From: DATFVJ01 sp963851085 | GTDB taxonomy: Bacteria; Actinomycetota; Actinomycetes; Streptosporangiales; Streptosporangiaceae | DNA: 64,000 nt | Reading direction: 5' to 3' | NCBI GenBank assembly: GCA_963851085.1 | Contig: CAWKNX010000024.1 | Coordinates: 169,371-233,370, forward strand | Shown here: positions 17,601 through 25,515 of the stretch, piece after piece | Numbering within the stretch: the first letter of the stretch is position 1 | How the letters are laid out: every line of letters begins with the position of its first letter | Position numbers and translations under genes: made by a program | The notes under the pieces: model-generated | Database searches by the model: none | Told to the model about the DNA's origin: nothing | What the model saw: the letters and a program-made list of their open reading frames with translations, nothing else

Positions 17601-17822
17601 GCTGCTCCTCCTTGTCTCGGATGTTACTGGGCAGGGCGGTCAGGAATGACGGCAACGTGGATCCCGGCCACCGGCGTCGCCGAGACGCCCGGCATTTGCC
17701 AGACCAGTCTGCGAGCACGTTTAGCTGTGGTGTGGCGGTAGCTGTGGCGTGGCGGCCGCCCGCCGGTAGCGTGATGCTGGACCGGTACATGATGAGCTCA
17801 GACTGGCGGAGGCGAGACGAGA
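17601..17822. promoter_or_regulatory. Divergent intergenic region upstream of the defence block
   Basis: This 222-bp interval lies between the divergent NYN and SnoaL-like genes and must hold the first promoter of the minus-strand block. A strong AAGGAGG for the NYN gene ends near 17605, and GGAGG precedes the SnoaL-like ATG. A short imperfect direct repeat (tagctgtggtgtggcgg then tagctgtggcgtggcgg) occurs near 17721-17755 and could be an operator. No clear -35/-10 pair can be named. Confidence 0.45.
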
Positions 17823-18437
17823 ATGAACCGGTTCGAGCAAGGCGTCCGCGACTGCATGATCCCCACGGCGAAGCTGTTGGACCAGACGACCGAGCCGCTG
17901 CACCGTGCGATACTCCTCAACTTCTGGCGGCACGTGCATCTTGAGGGAGCCGGGGAGTTCGGCAAGATCGTGGCGCCGGACATGATGGTCGACCATCCCG
18001 TGTACAGGGTTACCTGGGGGGCCACTCCCGCTGTCATTGAGGGCAAGGATGGCGTCCTCGGCTTCTACAACAGCGTCGGGGAGGCAGTGCTGTGGCACTC
18101 CGACGACCGTCTCGCCGTGGCCGACTGGGGCATCTGCGACGAGCTCACCTTCCACCAGCTAGCGGCCGGTTCGGATCTGAGGGCACTCGGTTACGGCGTC
18201 GGCGACCCAACGGGCCTGTATCACGTATCGAGCCGCCAGGCATTCATCTGGCCCTATGACGAGTGGGCCCGGCTGGCGGGTGAGAACCTGTACGAGGACA
18301 AGACCAGTCTGCGTATCGAGGAGGTCGATCCGGCTGAGGCCACCACACCCGCGCGCGTCCGCGAGATCCACCGCGAGCAGCTGAGCAAGCTCGAGGAGGA
18401 GCGGGGGGACAAGTTCTGGGTGCTGGACCGCGCCTGA
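17823..18437 (+). CDS. SnoaL-like/NTF2-fold protein
   Basis: The 204-residue soluble product contains LNFWRHVHLEGAGEFGKIVAPDMMVDHP (read in parts) followed by KDGVLGFYNSVGEAVLWH and ADWGICDELTFHQLAAG, the pattern of the SnoaL-like polyketide-cyclase/NTF2 superfamily: an N-terminal helix pair and then a curved sheet that forms a pocket. Family members bind small hydrophobic ligands or act as cyclases and isomerases; the substrate here is unknown. The C-terminal 40 residues form a charged helix (EIHREQLSKLEEERGDKF). GGAGG lies 12 bases before the ATG. It is monocistronic in appearance and divergent from the defence block. Confidence 0.65.
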   Translation: MNRFEQGVRDCMIPTAKLLDQTTEPLHRAILLNFWRHVHLEGAGEFGKIVAPDMMVDHPVYRVTWGATPAVIEGKDGVLGFYNSVGEAVLWHSDDRLAVADWGICDELTFHQLAAGSDLRALGYGVGDPTGLYHVSSRQAFIWPYDEWARLAGENLYEDKTSLRIEEVDPAEATTPARVREIHREQLSKLEEERGDKFWVLDRA

Positions 18438-19232
18438 CCGATCCGGTACGGGTGCTGTGGGTGAGCTTCACTGTCCGTAATAGCCGCCGGTTCCCGCTCG
18501 ATGGCTGTCAGCAGGCGAGTCCGGCAGTCCTGTATTCAGTTGTTCGTCATGGCTGCCGCGCCTGCAAGGCTGCCAGGCGGGCAGGTCAGGGTCGGCGGGT
18601 GGTCCGCATGGCGGTGCATTTCGGCGCAGGAGCGAGGACCGTTCCGCACAACCACCACCGCGGTCAGCCGTAGCTGGGCCGGGCCCGGCTACGGCGCGGA
18701 GGCGCCAGTTGACGCTGGATGTCGTCAAGGGCAGCGCGCGCCTGCGCGCCCCCCGTGCCAGCGAGCTGGTACACCCGACGGTGCGGCCGTCCTTCTTCGA
18801 CCGGATCAACGGCCTCCCAGCGCCCCCTTGCCGGTGACCGCTGAGATCATGTTCACGGAGAATCTCGCGCCAGTGACCTTCACCACGGAGTCTGGCCGAC
18901 CGGGCCCAGGTGGTCCCGGCATGGTCGCATCAAGCACTCGCAGCCGCAGCGCTTCATGCGTCTTGTGATCGCGCTTCGACTGTCGTTTTCGCGTACCATT
19001 GCCTCACGCAAGGTCAAAGTCGGCTTATTTACAAAATACTTAGCACAATAGTATCCGCAGTGCCAGGGAACCCCCGCCCCCGGATACCATGGGTTACTTA
19101 GCAAGTTAGTAATATCGATGGAATCGGGCGTTTTATTCCAAAAGGTGATTTGTGTTGGGGAATTCTCCCTAGAGCCTGACCCTTCAGCGTACGGTAGATA
19201 CCTCAAAGGCACCTAAGGGGAGGGGCTGCCAG
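18438..19232. other. Intergenic region with an AT-rich stretch before the subtilase gene
   Basis: No gene is supported in these 795 bp. From about 18960 to 19200 the base composition falls clearly below that of the neighbourhood, which fits a promoter region or foreign DNA. The ribosome site GGGGAGG lies 11 bases before the subtilase ATG. I looked for a c-di-GMP riboswitch because of the GGDEF-EAL gene downstream and found no match to its consensus. Confidence 0.4.
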
Positions 19233-20900
19233 ATGCGTATTACTGGCTCATTCGCTGCAGGCATCGGCAATCGGACACGGCTCGTCCGGTGGAAGAAGGG
19301 CCGGATGGCCGCTGCGGGTGCAGCGGTAGTCGCCGCGTTAGCGGGCACGTCGATGGCTGGCGTCCCGGCGGCGTCGGCGAGCCTGACCGAGACGGTCATT
19401 GTCACCTCGACCGGGCTTTTGAGCCCGGCCGCGGCGGTGTTGGAGGTGGGCGGCACCGTCTTGACGCAGTACCACCTCATCGACGGGGTCGATGCTTTGA
19501 TCCTCACGGCTGAGGAGCCGGTGCTGGCAGCGATTCCTGGTATCACCGTGACTCCTGATGTTTCGGTGAGTGTGCAGTCCACGACGGAGTCGACCGGGCC
19601 CCACACGCCTTCTGATGCGTTTTTGCCTGAGACCGGGTCTACGCAGTTGGCGTCGGGTGGCGATACCGGCCAGGGGGTCACCGTGGCCGTGGTGGACACG
19701 GGTATCGACAACCTGCCCGACTTCTCGGGGCGGCTGGTCGGTGGGGTGGACCTGACGAACAAGAACAACCCATACCAGGACAGCTACGGACATGGCACCT
19801 TCGTGGCCGGTCTGATCGCCGGCAATGGTGCCTCGTCGAACGGGCAGTACTCGGGCGAAGCGCCTGGTGCCAAGCTGGTGTCGATCAAGGTGGCGGGGGC
19901 GGACGGCACGACGCACTTGGGGACTCTGATCTCGGGCCTGCAGTGGGCGGTCGATCACCAGGGCAGCTACCGAATCAAGGTCCTCAACATCTCCTTGGGG
20001 TTCCAGCCCAGCCTGTCCACGGTCAGCAACCCCTTGGACCGGGCGGTAGAGGCCGTGTGGAACTCGGGTATAGCTGTGGTGGCCTCGGCGGGCAACGCCG
20101 GGCCGTTCAACGGCACCATCCTTTCCCCCGGCGACGACCCACTGGTGATCACGGCGGGCGCCTTGGACGACATGGCCACGGCGTCGATCACCGACGATGA
20201 GATGAACGACTTCAGCAGTGTGGGGCCCACCTCGCCCGACGGCTGGGTCAAGCCTGACCTGGTCACCTCGGGCCGGTCTGTTGTGAGCCTGGCAGCGCCG
20301 GGTTCGACGATCTACAACAACTACCCCTCGGCCCGGGTCGGCTCGGCGGACTTCGTCGGCTCGGGTACCTCGTTCAGCGCGGCCATCACCAGCGGGGCGG
20401 CAGCGTTGGTCCTGGCCGACAACCCGGGTCTCACCCCCAATCAGATAAAGGCCCGCCTGCTCGGCAATACCAACCCCGGTCCGGTCGGCAACCCCTTTGC
20501 CGACGGCCACGGGGCCCTCAACGCCTACGCGGCGGCCACCTCGGGCCCGATGAACTTCAATCAGTCGGCCGCCAACCTGACCCCGACCTTGCGTGGCACC
20601 ACGGTCTCGCTGTCGCCCACCCGCCCCGTCGACACATGGAACACGAATCTGTGGTCGGGGACCTCCTGGAATCAGACGCCACCCAATGGTTGGGCGTGGA
20701 ACGGCGGAGCGTGGAACGGCGGAGACTGGAACGGCTGGGCCTGGAACGGCTGGGCGTGGAACGGCTGGGCCTGGAATGGCGCAGCGTGGAACGGCGCAGA
20801 CTGGAGTGGTTGGGCCTGGAACGGCTCTGCCTGGAGCGGCTCTGCCTGGGACGGCTCTGCCTGGAGTGGTTTGGCCTGGAACAGCTCAGCGTGGAGCTGA
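19233..20900 (+). CDS. Exported S8 (subtilisin-like) serine protease with Trp-rich repeat tail
   Basis: The 555-residue protein has a basic start, a hydrophobic signal core at about 25-45 and an AxA-type cleavage site near residue 49 (VPAASAS). A prodomain-like part follows. The catalytic triad of the subtilase family is complete: Asp155 in VVDTGID, His187 in YGHGTFVAG and Ser380 in GTSFSAA, with the oxyanion Asn288 in SAGNAGP. Residues about 475-555 are a low-complexity tail of WNG/WSG-type units such as GWAWNGGAWNG, which may bind the cell wall or other surfaces. A 25-bp gap separates it from the GGDEF-EAL gene, so co-transcription is likely. Export and proteolysis are well supported; the substrate is unknown. 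Confidence 0.9.
   Translation: MRITGSFAAGIGNRTRLVRWKKGRMAAAGAAVVAALAGTSMAGVPAASASLTETVIVTSTGLLSPAAAVLEVGGTVLTQYHLIDGVDALILTAEEPVLAAIPGITVTPDVSVSVQSTTESTGPHTPSDAFLPETGSTQLASGGDTGQGVTVAVVDTGIDNLPDFSGRLVGGVDLTNKNNPYQDSYGHGTFVAGLIAGNGASSNGQYSGEAPGAKLVSIKVAGADGTTHLGTLISGLQWAVDHQGSYRIKVLNISLGFQPSLSTVSNPLDRAVEAVWNSGIAVVASAGNAGPFNGTILSPGDDPLVITAGALDDMATASITDDEMNDFSSVGPTSPDGWVKPDLVTSGRSVVSLAAPGSTIYNNYPSARVGSADFVGSGTSFSAAITSGAAALVLADNPGLTPNQIKARLLGNTNPGPVGNPFADGHGALNAYAAATSGPMNFNQSAANLTPTLRGTTVSLSPTRPVDTWNTNLWSGTSWNQTPPNGWAWNGGAWNGGDWNGWAWNGWAWNGWAWNGAAWNGADWSGWAWNGSAWSGSAWDGSAWSGLAWNSSAWS
20650..20898 (+). repeat. Tandem 12-15 bp repeats coding the Trp-rich tail
   Basis: The DNA repeats units of the type tggaacggctgggcc and variants about fifteen times, encoding W-(N/S)-G-x-(A/D/S) steps. 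Unit boundaries vary slightly (WNGWAWNG, WNGGDWNG, WSGSAWDG), which is typical of replication-slippage expansion. Confidence 0.85.
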
Positions 20901-20925
20901 CACCTGCCGATGCGGTAGTTAAGCC

Positions 20926-23724
20926 ATGAAGATACCGCGTGCTACCTGGGCCATCGTCGCGGCTTCGGTCGTGGGTGGTGCGTTTACCTTATTCGTCGCC
21001 GTGTGGAGGCAATCGGCGTCAGGGCACGTTGGCGAAAGCCGATGGATCGTCGCAGCTGCGATGGGCGTTCTTGCCCTGGGGAGCTGGGTGTGGCCGGTCG
21101 TGGTGTACCGGGGAGGCGAATCCGCGGCCTTCAATACGGATGAGGGTTTCTTTGTGATCCTCGCCCTCCTCGTGCCACCGCTGGTCACTTTGGGGACCTT
21201 CGCTCTGGCGACCGTCTTGGCTCAGGCGGCTCGCCGGCGACCTCTTCTCAAGTCGGCCTTCAATGCTGGGCAAGTTCTGATCGCGGCGGGTCTGGGACTG
21301 GCTGCGAGCCGCGGTATCGCTGCTCCCTCGAATTCCCTCACCGCAGGTCAGATTGCCGCCATCCTGCTCGGGGTGGGAGTGTACTTCGTCATCAATACGT
21401 TTCTCGTGGCCGGTGTTGTGGTGTCGATGGGCACGACCTTGGGAGAGTGCACCAACGATCTTCCGATCCAGGTGACACTTGCTGGCGCCGGAGCATTGGT
21501 TGGCGTGGTTTTGGCATTGGCGATACAGGCTCATCCGTGGGCAGTGGCATTGGCGGTCCCGGGACTGGTCGTAGAGCGTCGGCTCATCAGTGCCCGGTTC
21601 GCGGCGCTGTATGACCGCGCCCGGATGGAGGGGTTGTACGAGGTCACGTTGGAGGCAAACCGGGGGCTGCGGCAGCAGGCGGTACTCGAAACAATCTTGA
21701 GGTCGGTACGGCGGCTGCTTCGTAGCCCGGAGGCCACCCTGACATCCGGCGACCCGGGCACTTGTCAGCTGGCGGCGCCGATGACTGTTGCCGGTCAGCA
21801 GCAGTGGTTGGTGGCGTCGGGCCGGCGACGGGATGAGCCTTTCGACGACGCCGACCGGGGCCTGCTGAGAGCACTGGCTGCCGTGGGCAGCGGGGCGCTT
21901 AGCAATGCCGAGCTATACCAGCAGGTCCATGTCGAGCGCGAGAGGCTCTCCTCGATCACCCTCAACATCGGAGAAGGCGTCTGCGCCATAGCCGCGGACG
22001 GGAAGCTGACCTTCGTCAACCGGGCCGCGGCCGACATGATCGAGCTGCCGTCGCTGGGCATCCCGATCGACGACCCGGTGAGCGATGGTGCCCTCACCGC
22101 GCCCGACTTTCTGCTCGTACCGGCCCGCGAAGCCATGCGCACGGGCCGCACCATCCGGGAGGACGACGCCCGGTTCCGCGGCGAGAACGGCGGCACCATC
22201 CCGGTTGCGTATACGGCCTCGGCGGTCATGAGCGGCGATGGCACACCGTCAGGCGCGGTGATCGCCTTTCGCGACATCACCGAACGCAAAGCCTTCGAAG
22301 ACGAACTCCACCATCACGCCTTCTACGACAGCCTCACCTGCCTGGCGAACCGCCGGCTGCTCGTGGAGCGCCTCGATCAGGCGCTGCGGCGGTCAGCGCT
22401 GGACCGCAAGACCCACGCTCTGATCTTTGTCGATGTGGACCGCTTCAAGAGCATCAACGACAGCCTTGGTCACGTCACTGGCGACGACTTTCTGGTGGCG
22501 ATCGGGGCCCGGATGAAGGGGGTGTTGCGGAGTCACGACCTGCTTGCTCGCTTCGGCGGCGACGAGTTCGTGGTGCTGCTGGAGGACGTGGCTGGAGTGG
22601 ACGTGGCGGTCGCGGCGGCGCGGCGCATCTGCGCCGCCGTCGAACAGCCCATGGTGCTGTCCGACGGCTACGAGCTGGTCGCCAGCGTGTCGGTCGGCAT
22701 CGCCCTTACAGAGCCGGGTAAGACAGCCGACGACGTGCTTCGCAACGCCGACGTGGCGATGTACGACGCCAAAGCCAAGGGCGGAGGCGGCATCTACAAG
22801 GTGTTCGACCAAGCTTCCATGGGAATCCGCTCCTCCGAGTGGCTCCAGATCGAGGCCGATCTGCGCAAAGCGCTCGAGCGAGATGAACTCGAGGTGCATT
22901 ACCAGCCGTTCTACTCCCTTGACGAGCAGCACATCGTGGGCGCAGAGGCGCTGGTGCGGTGGCGCCATCCCACGAACGGTTTGATCAGCCCCATGAGGTT
23001 CATCCCGATGGCAGAGGAGACAGGGCTGATACTGCCGCTGGGTCGTTACGTCTTGGACAAAGCGTGCCAGCAGGTGCGCTCGATCCGGGACCGGTTGGAC
23101 GTGGACCTGCCCATCAGCGTCAACCTCTCACCCCGCCAGTTTCAGGACAGCGGGCTCTTGCCGCAGGTGGCGGCGGCCCTCGGTGCAACCGGCCTGCCTT
23201 CGGAGCTGCTCATATTCGAGATCACCGAGACCATGGTCATGGAAGACCTTTCCGGTGCTCGCGAGGTCATGAAGAAGCTCAATGGGCTGGGCGTGCGCCT
23301 GGCCATCGACGACTTCGGTACCGGCCATTCCTCACTTGCGTACCTCAAGCAGTTCCCGGTGCACAAAGTAAAGGTGGACCGCGCCTTCGTACAGGGCGTC
23401 GCCGAGAGCCCGGTGGACTCGGCGATCGTCCGTGCCATCATCGACCTAGCCAATGCCATGGGCATATCGGCGGTGGCCGAGGGCGTGGAAACCAAGGACC
23501 AGGTCGATGAGCTCAAGATGCTCGGCTGCCAGGTCGGGCAGGGCTTCTACTTCTCGCGGCCGCTTCGCGCCGAGGAGTTCGACGAGCTCCTCACCCGCCA
23601 CTTCGCTCGGACCGCGGGATCGACCGGGCCGGTGCTGATCGAAAAGGGCGCGGACACGTCGAGCATCACCGGGGTCTCCTCGGTCCGGGCCTGCCCCACC
23701 GATGCGTCCATGCTGCCGGGCTGA
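20926..23724 (+). CDS. Membrane PAS-GGDEF-EAL protein (c-di-GMP synthesis/degradation)
   Basis: The 932-residue protein has about six hydrophobic helices in residues 1-210, then a weak GAF-like part, a PAS domain (about 345-455, LNIGEGVCAIAADGKLTFVN), a GGDEF domain with an intact GGDEF at 544-548 and an RSHD inhibitory I-site five residues before the RF, and an EAL domain with EAL at 674-676, EITETMVM, DDFGTG, VAEGVET and GQGF. All catalytic motifs of both domains are present, so the enzyme could make and degrade c-di-GMP, with direction set by membrane and PAS input (inference). It follows the subtilase by 25 bp and ends before a strong hairpin terminator. Confidence 0.92.
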   Translation: MKIPRATWAIVAASVVGGAFTLFVAVWRQSASGHVGESRWIVAAAMGVLALGSWVWPVVVYRGGESAAFNTDEGFFVILALLVPPLVTLGTFALATVLAQAARRRPLLKSAFNAGQVLIAAGLGLAASRGIAAPSNSLTAGQIAAILLGVGVYFVINTFLVAGVVVSMGTTLGECTNDLPIQVTLAGAGALVGVVLALAIQAHPWAVALAVPGLVVERRLISARFAALYDRARMEGLYEVTLEANRGLRQQAVLETILRSVRRLLRSPEATLTSGDPGTCQLAAPMTVAGQQQWLVASGRRRDEPFDDADRGLLRALAAVGSGALSNAELYQQVHVERERLSSITLNIGEGVCAIAADGKLTFVNRAAADMIELPSLGIPIDDPVSDGALTAPDFLLVPAREAMRTGRTIREDDARFRGENGGTIPVAYTASAVMSGDGTPSGAVIAFRDITERKAFEDELHHHAFYDSLTCLANRRLLVERLDQALRRSALDRKTHALIFVDVDRFKSINDSLGHVTGDDFLVAIGARMKGVLRSHDLLARFGGDEFVVLLEDVAGVDVAVAAARRICAAVEQPMVLSDGYELVASVSVGIALTEPGKTADDVLRNADVAMYDAKAKGGGGIYKVFDQASMGIRSSEWLQIEADLRKALERDELEVHYQPFYSLDEQHIVGAEALVRWRHPTNGLISPMRFIPMAEETGLILPLGRYVLDKACQQVRSIRDRLDVDLPISVNLSPRQFQDSGLLPQVAAALGATGLPSELLIFEITETMVMEDLSGAREVMKKLNGLGVRLAIDDFGTGHSSLAYLKQFPVHKVKVDRAFVQGVAESPVDSAIVRAIIDLANAMGISAVAEGVETKDQVDELKMLGCQVGQGFYFSRPLRAEEFDELLTRHFARTAGSTGPVLIEKGADTSSITGVSSVRACPTDASMLPG

Positions 23725-23766
23725 GGGGCCGTGGACAGACCGGCCCGGTGCAATGCCAACGCCCCT

Positions 23767-23796
23767 TCTCCGGCGCCGCCGGGACGGCGCCGGAGA
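23767..23796. terminator. Hairpin terminator after the GGDEF-EAL gene
   Basis: A perfect 12-bp inverted repeat (tctccggcgccg / cggcgccggaga) with a 6-base loop starts 43 bp after the stop codon. No long T-run follows, as is usual for high-GC actinobacterial terminators. Confidence 0.75.
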
Positions 23797-24200
23797 CCGG
23801 CCGACGCCGGACCAAGCCGCTTCTAGCTAGCTACTGATCCGCGTCATCAGCGGGCTGAGACGGGCATCACCGTCGATGCCCTCCCCTCGCGATAGGCAGT
23901 CGGCCCCCGCCGCACTGGCCGTCACGCCTAGTCAGGTAGCTGCCTACATCCCTACGTCGAACGGCCATGCCCAATGGGGGAGGACCTTCGCCTCTGACGG
24001 CTGCCCGGTCGCGGTGGGACAAGGGCCTTGGTGGCTGGATTTTCCGCGCGCATCTGGAGGCGGTGGCCAGGACGGTATCGCGCTCACGGTCGGTCTGCTC
24101 CGCGCGCACGCAGCGTGCTCCTGTCGGGGAGATCGGCGCGATCGTAGCCCGTCGCGGTCCCCGGAGTTCGTGATCACGACTGCACCGCGAAGGGGGAGCC
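23797..24200. other. Intergenic region, no gene recognised
   Basis: About 400 bp between the terminator and the MDR gene. Short open frames have no recognisable product. Only the AAGGGGGAG ribosome site just before 24201 is clear. Confidence 0.45.
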
Positions 24201-25241
24201 ATGGCCGGCACGGCAGGTCCCGCGAGCGCCGCGGGACATGAACCCAGCGCTCAGAAGAATATGATGAGGGCGGTCGTCCAGCACCGGTACGGCCCTGCGG
24301 ACGTGCTCGTGCTGGAGGAGATCGGCATACCGGCCCTCGGGGATGATGAGGTGCTGATCCGCGTGCACGCGGCGGGCGTCAACTACGCTGACCACGTCTT
24401 CATGAGAGGCGTCCCGTGCATCATGCGCCTCCTGGCCGGACTACGGCGGCCGAGGCACGGCGTTCGAGGGTCGGACGTCGCCGGCACGGTCACCGAGGTC
24501 GGTGCGAACGTCACGGATCTGCGCCCGGGCGACGAGGTCTTCGGATCCTGCGACATCTTCATCGGCGGCGCGTTCGCCGAGTACGCGCGCGCCCCGCGCG
24601 GCAAGGTCGTCGCGAAGCCGGCGATGGTTACCTTCGAGCAGGCCGCATCCGTTGCCCTTGCCGCGGTCACGGCGCTGCAGGCGCTGCGGGACAAGGCCCT
24701 GGTGCGGCCCGGGCAGCAGGTCCTGATCAACGGCGCGTCCGGCGGCGTCGGCACGTTCGCGGTCCAGATCGCCAAGGCGCTAGGCGCCGAGGTGACCGGC
24801 GTGTGCAGCACCAGGAATACCGGCCTGGTCCGGTCGATCGGCGCCGACGCGGTCATCGACTACACCCGCGACGATTTCACCCGCGGAACACAGCGCTTCG
24901 ACGTCATCCTCGACAACGTCGCCAATCATCGGCTGTCGCACTGCCGGCGCGCGCTGACGTCGAAGGGAACCCTGGTACCGAGCGCGAACACCCGTGGCCG
25001 TTGGCTCGGGGGCATCGGCCGGACCATCCAGGCGAAGGTGATGTCACCGTTCGTGCCGCAGCGCATCCGCCCGTTCGTTGCGGCCGTGAACCACGACGAT
25101 CTGGTCACCCTCGCCGAGCTCCTCGAATCAGGGAAGATCACGCCAGTGATCGACCGGACGTACCCGCTCAGCGAGGTTCCCGAGGCCATCCGCTACTTCG
25201 AGGAGGGCCACGCCCGCGGCAAGATCGTCATCACGGCGTAA
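24201..25241 (+). CDS. Zinc-less MDR-family NAD(P)H:quinone reductase-like oxidoreductase
   Basis: The 346-residue protein has the medium-chain dehydrogenase layout: an N-terminal GroES-like domain with MRAVVQHRYGPADVLVLEEI, GVNYADHVFMRG and PGDEVFGS, and a Rossmann domain with INGASGGVGTFAVQIAKALG for NAD(P)H. Cysteine ligands of zinc alcohol dehydrogenases are absent, so it belongs with the quinone-reductase/crotonyl-type branch. A ribosome site AAGGGGGAG directly precedes the ATG at 24201, but homology begins only at the internal MMRAVV (24261), so the first 20 residues may be an extra leader. It appears to be monocistronic. The substrate cannot be predicted. Confidence 0.85.
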   Translation: MAGTAGPASAAGHEPSAQKNMMRAVVQHRYGPADVLVLEEIGIPALGDDEVLIRVHAAGVNYADHVFMRGVPCIMRLLAGLRRPRHGVRGSDVAGTVTEVGANVTDLRPGDEVFGSCDIFIGGAFAEYARAPRGKVVAKPAMVTFEQAASVALAAVTALQALRDKALVRPGQQVLINGASGGVGTFAVQIAKALGAEVTGVCSTRNTGLVRSIGADAVIDYTRDDFTRGTQRFDVILDNVANHRLSHCRRALTSKGTLVPSANTRGRWLGGIGRTIQAKVMSPFVPQRIRPFVAAVNHDDLVTLAELLESGKITPVIDRTYPLSEVPEAIRYFEEGHARGKIVITA

Positions 25242-25515
25242 GGCGCGGCCCGCACACGCCGTTCTGCACAGTCGTCGGCCTACTCGCTCCCGTCGCCGCG
25301 CAGATCGGCGGCTTTGGTGCGAGCCTAAAGCCGGCAGCCTGTCACGGACTGCGACTGCACTGTCGTGCCTCCGATGCCGGTGGATGGCATAGCGCCGAAT
25401 GCTTAGCGCGCCCGATCGGCGATTTCCGAAGCCCCTCCGCACCACCCGGGGCCGTTCGCCTCTGGTGTCGTGCGTGCTCTAGCCGGACGATAAGAGCAGC
25501 ATTGTGGAGTTTGGC

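Noticed and set aside
18438..20925. c-di-GMP riboswitch before the subtilase or GGDEF-EAL gene
   Set aside because: No match to the conserved GEMM core could be found, and only 25 bp separate the two genes.
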